Source: Bacteroidota bacterium
GTDB taxonomy: Bacteria > Bacteroidota > Bacteroidia > Bacteroidales > Rikenellaceae
DNA: 36,636 bases
Assembly (NCBI GenBank): GCA_023443765.1
Contig: JAEZTA010000127.1
Span: forward strand, 1 to 36,636
Direction of reading: 5' to 3'
The notes under the pieces: model-generated
What the model saw: the letters and a program-made list of their open reading frames with translations, nothing else
The model's database searches: none
What the model was told of the DNA's origin: nothing
Translations under genes and position numbers: made by a program
Shown here: piece after piece, positions 8,877-15,714 of the stretch
How the letters are laid out: every line of letters begins with the position of its first letter
How positions within the stretch are numbered: the first letter of the stretch is position 1

Positions 8877-8914
8877 GGCCGCCTTATCATTTTGATAGGG
8901 TGGCCCTCTTTTTT
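8877..8914 (+). terminator. Terminator of the response regulator gene
   Basis: A 13-bp stem (8877-8889 with 8893-8905), with two G-U wobbles and a three-base loop, is followed by a T-rich run to 8914. It ends the regulator transcript 26-63 bp after its stop, so the kdp genes need their own promoter. Its T-run overlaps the left arm of the palindrome at 8912. Confidence 0.85.
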
Positions 8915-8929
8915 GGCACGTATGCCAAA
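8912..8929 (+). promoter_or_regulatory. 18-bp palindrome, candidate enhancer (UAS) for the sigma-54 activator
   Basis: The arms TTTGGCA (8912-8918) and TGCCAAA (8923-8929) are perfect inverted repeats around CGTA. Its centre lies about 82 bp before the start point predicted from the -24/-12 element at 8977-8992. That is a normal enhancer distance for NtrC-type activators with Fis-like dimeric DNA-binding domains. The assignment to the activator at 7517 is inference from position. Confidence 0.6.
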
Positions 8930-8976
8930 TAAATAACAAGCAACAAATCAGCGCATTAAATATGCAATAACCATTC

Positions 8977-8992
8977 TGGCACTCCCTTCGTA
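8977..8992 (+). promoter_or_regulatory. Candidate sigma-54 (-24/-12) promoter of the kdp operon
   Basis: A perfect -24 hexamer TGGCAC at 8977-8982 is followed at canonical spacing by TCGTA (8988-8992) where TTGCA is expected: three of five bases match and the GC doublet is GT. The start point would be near 9003, about 20 bp before the first small ORF. The strong -24 half, the adjacent sigma-54 activator gene and the upstream palindrome support it. The weak -12 half keeps confidence moderate. No TAnnTTTG element is seen here. Confidence 0.55.
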
Positions 8993-9022
8993 TGCTTATC
9001 CGTAACAAAACCCAATGGCAAA

Positions 9023-9133
9023 ATGGCAATCGTTATCCTGATACTGATTTTCTGCGGCGCAATGCTGCTGCTGGACCTGATGCTGTGCGGGTTTGTAAAA
9101 AAAATGTCTAATTCAAAAAAAGTAAAGAAATGA
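9023..9133 (+). CDS. Small single-span membrane protein, first ORF of the kdp operon
   Basis: A 36-codon ORF starts with the second of two ATGs at 9015 and 9023; the first opens an eight-codon frame only. The product is a single hydrophobic segment (MAIVILILIFCGAMLLLDLM...) at residues 2-25, followed by a short Lys-rich tail of 11 residues, consistent with a Lys-rich cytoplasmic C-terminus. Its TGA overlaps the ATG of the next small ORF (ATGA at 9130-9133), a sign of coupled translation. I do not recognise a family. It is not KdpF, which is the third small ORF. It could be an accessory subunit of KdpFABC, a small regulator of the pump or kinase, or a leader ORF for the operon. Confidence 0.6.
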   Translation: MAIVILILIFCGAMLLLDLMLCGFVKKMSNSKKVKK

Positions 9134-9225
9134 ATGAAATCTTCTTGTTTCTGCTGCTCTGCGCCCTCGGTGTGCTGTGCTACGGATTCTATTTCAAATG
9201 TGTGGATTGGTTCGAAAAAATCTGA
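9130..9225 (+). CDS. Small single-span membrane protein, second ORF of the kdp operon
   Basis: A 31-residue ORF whose ATG overlaps the stop of the previous small ORF. One transmembrane segment at residues about 4-20 is followed by an amphipathic, aromatic tail (YFKCVDWFEKI). The tail recalls the end of KdpF (KPEKF), but the protein lacks the KdpF Pro-Glu motif. It ends 6 bp before kdpF. A frame from the ATG at 9134 would give a Cys/Ser-rich, non-membrane peptide and is less likely. Function is unknown. Placement right before kdpF suggests a structural or regulatory partner of the pump. Confidence 0.6.
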   Translation: MNEIFLFLLLCALGVLCYGFYFKCVDWFEKI

Positions 9226-9231
9226 TGCCCT

Positions 9232-9312
9232 ATGTTTACAAGCCTCCTTATCCTGAGCATCCTCGGATTTGTCTATCTGATGTACGTGCTCGTCAAACCC
9301 GAGAAATTCTGA
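9232..9312 (+). CDS. kdpF: KdpF, small subunit of the potassium-transporting ATPase
   Basis: A 26-residue membrane peptide. KdpF binds lipid-facing parts of KdpA and stabilises the KdpFABC complex in the inner membrane. One hydrophobic segment is followed by the conserved pattern YLMYVLVKPEKF, matching the KdpF YLxYxLxxPExF ending. It lies 27 bp before kdpA. Length agrees with the family (25-30 residues). Confidence 0.85.
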   Translation: MFTSLLILSILGFVYLMYVLVKPEKF

Positions 9313-9339
9313 TTGTCTGATTCCTTAACCCCGAAATAA

Positions 9340-11031
9340 ATGAATACGGAACTATATGGTGTAATCCTGCAATGGACCCTTCTGGTGGCGCTGTGCTACC
9401 TGCTGGGACGCTACATTGCCAAAGTCTACCGGGGCGAACGCACCTGGCTCGATTTCATGGCTCCCATCGAACGGGCCATCTACCGCTTCTGCGGCATCGA
9501 CTCCACCGTGGAGATGAACTGGAAACAGTTCCTCAAAGCCCTGCTGATGGTCAACCTCTTCTGGTTCTTCTGGGGCATGCTGCTGCTGGTCTTCCAGGGC
9601 TGGCTGCCGCTCAACCCCGACGGCAATCCCGGACAGTCGCCCGACCTGGCGTTCAACACCTGCATCTCGTTCATGGTCAACTGCAACCTCCAGCATTACA
9701 GCGGAGAAACGGGCCTGAGCTACTTCACGCAACTGTTCGTCATCATGCTCTTCCAGTTCGTCACCGCCGCCTGCGGCATGGCCGCCATGGCCGGAATGAT
9801 GAAGGCGCTGGCGGGTAAGACGACGAAGACCATCGGCAACTTCTGGGTGTTCCTCACCAAGAGCGTGACGCGCATCCTGATGCCGCTGTCGCTCGTCGTC
9901 GGCATCCTGCTCGTCGTCAACGGCACGCCGATGTCCTTCGACGGCAAACAGTCGCTCACGACGCTCGAAGGCGCCGAGCAGGTCATCTCGCAAGGCCCCA
10001 CGGCAGCCATCGTCCCCATCAAGCAGTTGGGAACCAACGGCGGCGGCTACTTCGGCACCAACTCGGCGCACCCGCTCGAAAATCCCAATGCCTTCACCAA
10101 CATCCTCGAATGCTGGTCGATCCTGATCCTGCCCATGGCCATGGTCTTCGCCTTCGGATTCTTCGTCCGCCGCCGCAAGCTCGCGGCCTGGATTTTCGGC
10201 GTGATGCTCTTCGCTTATACCGCTGGCGTGGTCTTCTCCGTCTGGCAGGAGACAGGCGGCAGCATGCAGATCGACAAAATGGGCATTACGCAGGACCTCG
10301 GCTCGATGGAGGGCAAGGAGATCCGCATCGGCTCTGCCGCATCGGCCATGTGGGGCATGACGACTACCGTCACCTCCAACGGCTCGGTGAACTCGATGCA
10401 CGACTCGCAGACCCCGCTGAGCGGTATGATGCAGATGCTCAACATGCAGATCAACTGTTGGTTCGGCGGCGTCGGAGTGGGGTGGATGAACTACTTTGCC
10501 TTTCTCATCATCGCCGTCTTCATCAGCGGACTGATGGTCGGCCGCACGCCCGAATTCCTCGGCCGGAAGGTCGAAGCGCGGGAAATGAAGATCGCCACGC
10601 TGGTCGTGCTGATGCACCCCTTCCTGATCCTCGTCGGCACGGGTATCTCGGCAGCCATCGCCGCCGCCAATCCTGAAATAGGGTGGCTCAACAACCCCTC
10701 GTTCCACGGCCTGAGCGAAATGCTCTACGAGTACACCTCCTCGGCTGCCAATAACGGTTCGGGCTTCGAGGGACTCGGCGACAACACGCCGTTCTGGAAC
10801 ATCTCGACAGGCATCGCGCTGATCATGGGCCGCTATTTCCCGATCGTGGGCCAGATTGCCATCGCAGGGCTTCTCGCCTCGAAGAAGTACATCCCCGAAA
10901 GCGCCGGAACGCTCAAAACCGACACGGGAACTTTCTCGTTGATGACCTTCGCCGTCATCATCATCGTTGCAGCCCTCTCGTTCTTCCCCGCACTGGCGCT
11001 GGGTCCCATCGCCGATTACCTGACTTTCTAA
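9340..11031 (+). CDS. kdpA: KdpA, potassium-binding and translocating subunit
   Basis: A 563-residue polytopic membrane protein, the channel-like subunit that binds potassium on the periplasmic side of KdpFABC. About ten transmembrane segments and the four pore loops can be followed. These are the loop near residue 105 (FMVNCNLQHYSGETGLSYF), NGGGYFGTNSAHPLENPNAF near 230-250, FGGVGVGWMN near 375, and NNGSGFEGLGDNTPFWN near 470-490. GLMVGRTPEFLGRKVEAREMK is also typical. The first loop reads VNCNLQ where the enterobacterial protein has TNTNWQ. Length matches the family. It is 12 bp upstream of kdpB. Confidence 0.97.
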   Translation: MNTELYGVILQWTLLVALCYLLGRYIAKVYRGERTWLDFMAPIERAIYRFCGIDSTVEMNWKQFLKALLMVNLFWFFWGMLLLVFQGWLPLNPDGNPGQSPDLAFNTCISFMVNCNLQHYSGETGLSYFTQLFVIMLFQFVTAACGMAAMAGMMKALAGKTTKTIGNFWVFLTKSVTRILMPLSLVVGILLVVNGTPMSFDGKQSLTTLEGAEQVISQGPTAAIVPIKQLGTNGGGYFGTNSAHPLENPNAFTNILECWSILILPMAMVFAFGFFVRRRKLAAWIFGVMLFAYTAGVVFSVWQETGGSMQIDKMGITQDLGSMEGKEIRIGSAASAMWGMTTTVTSNGSVNSMHDSQTPLSGMMQMLNMQINCWFGGVGVGWMNYFAFLIIAVFISGLMVGRTPEFLGRKVEAREMKIATLVVLMHPFLILVGTGISAAIAAANPEIGWLNNPSFHGLSEMLYEYTSSAANNGSGFEGLGDNTPFWNISTGIALIMGRYFPIVGQIAIAGLLASKKYIPESAGTLKTDTGTFSLMTFAVIIIVAALSFFPALALGPIADYLTF

Positions 11032-11043
11032 ATCGTTACATCC

Positions 11044-13086
11044 ATGAAACAAAACCGCAATAACTCTCTGTTCGACCGCACGTTGCTGCGCCAGAGTCTT
11101 CGCGCCTCGTTCACGAAGCTCGACCCGCGCACGATGGTCAAAAACCCGATCATGTTCACCGTCGAGGTGGTCACCTTCGCCATGCTGCTGCTGATCGTCT
11201 GGATCGCCGTGACAGGCAACACCTCACAGGGTTCACTGCTCTACAACTTCGTGATCTTCGCCGTACTGCTGCTCACGGTGCTTTTCGCCAACTTTGCCGA
11301 AGCCATCGCCGAAGCGCGCGGCAAGGCACAGGCCGACAGCCTGCGCAAAACCCGCGAGGAAACTCCCGCCAAACGCATCGACCCCGACGGACAGTCGCAC
11401 GTCGTAAGCAGTTCGGCACTCCGCCAGGGCGATGTTTTCGAATGCGTCGCAGGCGACACGGTCGCTGCCGACGGCGAGATCATCGAGGGCCTGGCGTCGA
11501 TCGACGAAAGCGCCATCACGGGCGAATCCGCCCCGGTGATCCGTGAAGCGGGCGGCGACAAAAGCTCCGTCACGGGCGGCACGAAGGTCCTCTCCGACCG
11601 CATTCTGGTGAAGGTCACCGCCAAACCCGGTGAGAGCTTCCTCGACCGGATGATCGCCCTCGTCGAAGGCTCCTCGCGCCAGAAAACGCCCAACGAAATC
11701 GCCCTGACGATTCTGCTGGCAGGCTTCACACTCGTCTTCGTGATCGTCTGCGCCACGCTCAAACCTTTCGCCGACTACGTCGGTGCGAACATCACCATCG
11801 CGGCATTCATCTCGCTGTTCGTCTGCCTGATCCCGACCACCATCGGCGGCCTGCTATCGGCTATCGGCATCGCCGGTATGGACCGTGCACTGCGAGCCAA
11901 CGTCATTACCAAGTCGGGTAAGGCCGTCGAAACCGCAGGCGACATCGACACGCTGCTGCTCGACAAGACGGGTACGATCACCATCGGCAACCGCAAGGCG
12001 ACGCGTTTTTATCCCGCCGAAGGCATCGACCCCAAGGCTTTCGTCCGCATGTGCGTACTCTCGTCGGTCGCCGACCCGACCCCCGAAGGTAAATCCATCG
12101 TCGAACTGGGCGCCGCCGAAGGCGTCCGCGTCGACCCGATGAACATGGTCGGCGTGCGGATGGTGAAATTCACCGCCGAAACCAAATGCTCGGGCGTCGA
12201 CATGCCCGACGGCCGCCGCATCCGCAAGGGAGCCTCCGAGGCGATTCTCCGCATTGCCGCCGAGCACGAAAATCCCTGCCCGGCCGGCGTCCTGGACTCG
12301 GCGCGTACGATTTCCGAGAATGGCGGCACACCGCTCGTAGTCTGCGAAAACGAGTGCATCACGGGCGTCATCGAGTTGCAGGACATCATCAAGACCGGCA
12401 TCCGCGAACGCTTCGAGCGCCTGCGCCGGATGGGCGTGAAGACCGTGATGGTCACGGGCGACAACCCGCTGACGGCTAAATACATCGCCGAGAAGGCCGG
12501 TGTCGACGATTTCATCGCCGAGGCCAAACCCGAAGACAAACTCGAATACATCCGCCGCGAACAGCAGGCCGGCAAGCTGGTAGCGATGATGGGCGACGGC
12601 ACGAACGACGCCCCGGCACTGGCCCAGGCCGACGTAGGCGTGGCGATGAACAGCGGCACGCAGGCTGCCAAGGAGGCGGGCAACATGGTCGACCTGGACA
12701 ACGACCCCACCAAACTGATCGAGATCGTCGAGATCGGCAAGCAGCTCCTCATGACGCGCGGCACGCTCACGACCTTCTCCATCGCCAACGACGTGGCCAA
12801 GTACTTCGCCATCGTCCCGGCGCTGTTCATCGCTTCGATTCCCTCGTTGCAGGCCCTGAACATCATGCACCTGCATTCGCCCGAAAGCGCCATCCTCTCG
12901 GCGGTGATCTTCAATGCCCTGATCATCCCGCTGCTGATTCCACTGGCCCTGCGCGGCGTGACCTACAAACCGATCGGAGCCTCGGCCCTGCTGCGCCGCA
13001 ACCTCTTTATCTACGGACTGGGCGGCATGATCGTACCGTTCATCGGCATCAAGCTGATTGATATGTTAATAAGTGTGTTCTTTTAA
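11044..13086 (+). CDS. kdpB: KdpB, P-type ATPase subunit of the potassium pump
   Basis: A 680-residue P-type ATPase (type IA) that hydrolyses ATP for potassium uptake. Visible landmarks are membrane helices at about 35-57 and 65-85, and the actuator motif TGES at 159-162, whose Ser162 equals the inhibitory phosphorylation site of the E. coli protein. CLIPTTIGGL lies in the membrane pathway at about 261-270. Phosphorylation motif DKTGT has Asp307. MVTGDNPLTA and MMGDGTNDAPALAQADVG form the hinge, followed by the conserved C-terminal helices. The spacing to kdpA is tight, but an unusual 166-bp spacer separates it from kdpC. Confidence 0.97.
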   Translation: MKQNRNNSLFDRTLLRQSLRASFTKLDPRTMVKNPIMFTVEVVTFAMLLLIVWIAVTGNTSQGSLLYNFVIFAVLLLTVLFANFAEAIAEARGKAQADSLRKTREETPAKRIDPDGQSHVVSSSALRQGDVFECVAGDTVAADGEIIEGLASIDESAITGESAPVIREAGGDKSSVTGGTKVLSDRILVKVTAKPGESFLDRMIALVEGSSRQKTPNEIALTILLAGFTLVFVIVCATLKPFADYVGANITIAAFISLFVCLIPTTIGGLLSAIGIAGMDRALRANVITKSGKAVETAGDIDTLLLDKTGTITIGNRKATRFYPAEGIDPKAFVRMCVLSSVADPTPEGKSIVELGAAEGVRVDPMNMVGVRMVKFTAETKCSGVDMPDGRRIRKGASEAILRIAAEHENPCPAGVLDSARTISENGGTPLVVCENECITGVIELQDIIKTGIRERFERLRRMGVKTVMVTGDNPLTAKYIAEKAGVDDFIAEAKPEDKLEYIRREQQAGKLVAMMGDGTNDAPALAQADVGVAMNSGTQAAKEAGNMVDLDNDPTKLIEIVEIGKQLLMTRGTLTTFSIANDVAKYFAIVPALFIASIPSLQALNIMHLHSPESAILSAVIFNALIIPLLIPLALRGVTYKPIGASALLRRNLFIYGLGGMIVPFIGIKLIDMLISVFF

Positions 13087-13252
13087 AATTCGTTTCGAGA
13101 GATTTCACCGCCCCGGCGGATCGTAAGACCGTATTCGCTGCCTCCGGCGTCGTATACAAACCTGACCCCACCCCAAACCCCTCCCTTGGGAGGGACTTAG
13201 AGCCGCTTTGCAGCAGGCGGAACCCGGAATCTCCTGTAAAATTTAATCAATT
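13087..13252 (+). other. 166-bp spacer between kdpB and kdpC with two GC-rich hairpins
   Basis: No ORF is apparent. Two perfect inverted repeats are present: CCGCC/GGCGG at 13108-13119, and CCCTCCC/GGGAGGG at 13179-13194 preceded by a C-rich track (13161-13185). Neither is followed by a T-run, so they are not typical terminators. Other junctions between the larger kdp genes are 2-27 bp, so this spacer stands out. It could be an intergenic repeat element, an mRNA-processing site, or a stability element that sets KdpC level. Confidence 0.6.
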
Positions 13253-13828
13253 ATGAAAAACCTCTGGATTTCACTCAAAATAACGCTGGCAATGTGCCTG
13301 TTGCTCGGCGTGGGCTATGTGCTCGTACTGCGCGGCGTATCTGCCGTCGCAGGCCCCAACGGCGGCGAGGCCGAAACGATCTCGCTCAACGGACAGGTCG
13401 TCGGTGCGGCAAACGTCGGACAGGCATTTGCCGACAGCACCCATTTCTGGAGCCGTCCCTCGGCCGTCGACTACAACGGCGGAGGCTCGGGCGGCAGCAA
13501 CAAGGCTACGACCAACCCCGAATACCTCGCCGAGGTCGAACAGCGCGTGCAGGACTTCCTCGCAGCGCATCCTTACCTCACCCGCGCGGAGGTTCCCGCC
13601 GAAATGGTCACAGCCAGCGGTTCGGGACTCGACCCCGACATCTCACCCCGCGGCGCACAGGTGCAGGTGCAGCGCGTGGCCGAAGCCCGCGGACTGGACA
13701 TCGCAACAGTGCAAAATCTGGTCGATTCGCTGACCCAAAAACCGTGGCTGGGACTTTTCGGCACGGCGAAGGTCAACGTACTCCGCCTGAACGTCGCACT
13801 GGAAGAACTGAACAAAAACGAATTGTAA
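13253..13828 (+). CDS. kdpC: KdpC, potassium-transporting ATPase subunit C
   Basis: A 191-residue protein with one N-terminal membrane helix (residues about 8-28) and a periplasmic domain that helps KdpA take up potassium. Family signatures are AFADSTHFWSRPSA, YNGGGSGGSN, VPAEMVTASGSGLDPDISP, RVAEARG and LNVALEEL. Length fits the family. It is separated from kdpB by the hairpin-containing spacer and followed 3 bp later by the barrel gene, so these are probably cotranscribed. Confidence 0.96.
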   Translation: MKNLWISLKITLAMCLLLGVGYVLVLRGVSAVAGPNGGEAETISLNGQVVGAANVGQAFADSTHFWSRPSAVDYNGGGSGGSNKATTNPEYLAEVEQRVQDFLAAHPYLTRAEVPAEMVTASGSGLDPDISPRGAQVQVQRVAEARGLDIATVQNLVDSLTQKPWLGLFGTAKVNVLRLNVALEELNKNEL

Positions 13829-13831
13829 CCC

Positions 13832-14587
13832 ATGAAAATCGATAAAACAATGAAACGCTGGATATTTATTCTGACAACCGCCCTGGCGGTCTTCCTGACA
13901 ACCGACCTTTGCGCCCAGGAGCGCGGCGTACGCCTTTCGGGCGGTACAGACGTAGTGAGCGCCTATATCTGGCGCGGCGTCTGGGAAGCTGGCGCAAGCC
14001 TGCAACCCACGCTGACGATGACCGCCGGGAACTTCTCGGCAACAGCCTGGGGTTCGGTGGACTTCGCCGCAACCTCCTACAAAGAGATGGACCTGACGCT
14101 GGCCTATGCCCTGGGTCCCGTCACCTTCTCGCTGGCCGACCTCTACTGGGAAGGCGGAGCCGCCGACCGCGGCACGATCAGCCGCAACTACTTCCGCTTC
14201 GGCACCGATTCGCCCCACCGCGTCGAGGCAGGCATTGCATGGTGCGTCAGCGAACGCATCCCCGTCACGCTGGCCTGGAACACCGTGCTGTTCGGCCCGG
14301 CCGACGTGAATGCGAAAGGGGAGCGCGCCTATGCCACCTATGCCGAAATCTCGTATCCCTTCGCCGTAAAAGGCGTGGATATGAAGGCCGGGGTGGGCGT
14401 CGTACCCTGGAACGCCGTGGGAACCTATGGTATCGACCGCGATTTCTACGTGCAGAACGTCTTCCTCAATGCAGGAAAAAGCTGGACTGTGCTTGAGTCG
14501 CTGCAACTGGGCATCTTCACTTCGCTGAGCTGGAATCCCGCAGCGGAAGATGTCAACTTCGTAGGCGGATTCTCATTCCGGATGTAA
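13832..14587 (+). CDS. Outer-membrane beta-barrel protein in the kdp operon
   Basis: A 251-residue secreted protein of unknown exact function. The Sec signal (MKRWIFILTTALAVFLTT then LCAQ) fits translation from 13832 or from the in-frame ATG at 13850; I give the first. The mature protein opens with GVRLSGGTDVVSAYIWRGVW, as in TorF-like and MltA-like barrel families, and continues with alternating strands to a C-terminal FSFRM. It sits between kdpC and kdpD with gaps of 3 and 2 bp, so it is part of the Kdp transcript. A small outer-membrane porin for potassium entry, or an envelope sensor, are two possibilities. Both are inference. Confidence 0.7.
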   Translation: MKIDKTMKRWIFILTTALAVFLTTDLCAQERGVRLSGGTDVVSAYIWRGVWEAGASLQPTLTMTAGNFSATAWGSVDFAATSYKEMDLTLAYALGPVTFSLADLYWEGGAADRGTISRNYFRFGTDSPHRVEAGIAWCVSERIPVTLAWNTVLFGPADVNAKGERAYATYAEISYPFAVKGVDMKAGVGVVPWNAVGTYGIDRDFYVQNVFLNAGKSWTVLESLQLGIFTSLSWNPAAEDVNFVGGFSFRM

Positions 14588-14589
14588 CG

Positions 14590-15711
14590 ATGGAGAAAGA
14601 AGACAGCGTCCAGCGGTTTCTGGAACTGATCCGGCGCTCGCACCGCGGGAAGTTCAAGGTCTACATCGGCATGAGCGCCGGCGTAGGCAAGACCTACCGC
14701 ATGCTGCAGGAAGCCCACCAACTGCTCGATGCAGGTGTCGATGTCTGCATCGGCTACATCGAAACGCACGGTCGCACCGAAACGGAAGCCCTCGTCGAAG
14801 GGCTTCCGCTCGTGCCCCGTCGCAGGCTCTTTTACAAGGGCAAGGAGTTGGAGGAGATGGACACGCAGGCCATCGTCAACCTGCATCCCGAAATAGTCGT
14901 CGTCGACGAACTGGCCCACACCAACATCGAAGGAAGCGGGAATCCCAAGCGCTGGCAGGATGTGATGCAGATTCTCAACGCGGGAATCAGCGTCATATCG
15001 GCCGTCAACATCCAACATATCGAGGGGCTGAACGAGTCCGTCGAGGAGATTACCGGCATCGAGATCCGCGAGCGGGTCCCCGACAGCGTGCTGGCGATGG
15101 CCGACGAGGTGGTGAACATCGACCTCACGGCCGACGAGCTGATCGAACGGCTGAAAGCCGGGAAAATCTACCGTTCCGACAAGATCGCCGCGGCGCTCGG
15201 CAATTTTTTCACACAGGACAACCTGCTGCAACTGCGCGAACTGGCGCTGAAGGAGGTCGCGCTGCGCGTGGAAAAGAAGGTCGACAGCGAGGTAACCAGT
15301 TCCGAGGTATTCAGGCGCGACAAACTGCTGGCCGTGATCGACTCCTCCGAAAAACGCGCCCGCCGCATCATCCGCAAGACAGCGCGCATGGCCACGCACC
15401 TGAACGCCGCCTTCACGGTGCTCTACGTGCAGGGCGACCGCGAGGCCGACGACCGCATTCCGCTGGCCCGGCAGCGCTACCTGATCAACAACCTGAACCT
15501 CGCCACGGAACTCGGCGGCGAGGCGCGCCGGATCCGCTCCAATTCCCCGGTGGAGAGCATCGTCGGATTGTGCCGGGAACAAAAAATAAACATCGTCTGT
15601 GTCGGGCGTCCCGAATTTTCACTACTTTCGCTACTGAAAAGCGCAATCTACCTGCGACGGCTGACCGGACTGCTGTCGCGCATGAACATCGACCTTTTTA
15701 TCTTTTCATAA
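14590..15711 (+). CDS. kdpD: KdpD N-terminal sensor protein (KdpD + USP domains only)
   Basis: A 373-residue soluble protein equal to the cytoplasmic N-terminal part of KdpD. The KdpD domain occupies about residues 18-228: Walker A-like GMSAGVGKT at 27-35, GYIETHGR, IVVVDELAHTN, AVNIQHIEGLNE, RERVPDSVL and KIYRSDKI. A universal-stress-protein domain follows (about 250-373), with an FTVLY segment like the FTAxY of c-di-AMP-binding KdpD proteins. It ends cleanly after the USP domain. There are no four-helix membrane region, GAF, HisKA or HATPase domains, which in classical KdpD fill residues 400-890. The stop is genuine and the next gene begins 3 bp later with a different kinase design, so this is a stable split, not a frameshift. 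Confidence 0.93.
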   Translation: MEKEDSVQRFLELIRRSHRGKFKVYIGMSAGVGKTYRMLQEAHQLLDAGVDVCIGYIETHGRTETEALVEGLPLVPRRRLFYKGKELEEMDTQAIVNLHPEIVVVDELAHTNIEGSGNPKRWQDVMQILNAGISVISAVNIQHIEGLNESVEEITGIEIRERVPDSVLAMADEVVNIDLTADELIERLKAGKIYRSDKIAAALGNFFTQDNLLQLRELALKEVALRVEKKVDSEVTSSEVFRRDKLLAVIDSSEKRARRIIRKTARMATHLNAAFTVLYVQGDREADDRIPLARQRYLINNLNLATELGGEARRIRSNSPVESIVGLCREQKINIVCVGRPEFSLLSLLKSAIYLRRLTGLLSRMNIDLFIFS

Positions 15712-15714
15712 GCC

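Noticed and set aside
8914..8929. TGGCAC inside the 8912 palindrome as a sigma-54 -24 element
   Set aside because: The position of its -12 doublet is AA, with no resemblance to TTGCA. The palindrome is better explained as a protein-binding site.
9134..9256. Alternative small ORF from the ATG at 9134
   Set aside because: It gives a Ser/Cys-rich peptide without a membrane span, while the overlapping frame from 9130 yields a good membrane peptide coupled by ATGA.
9352..11052. A 566-codon open frame on the minus strand opposite kdpA
   Set aside because: It mirrors kdpA and encodes a His/Asp/Glu-rich, non-globular product typical of antisense frames in GC-rich genes. kdpA itself has all family motifs.
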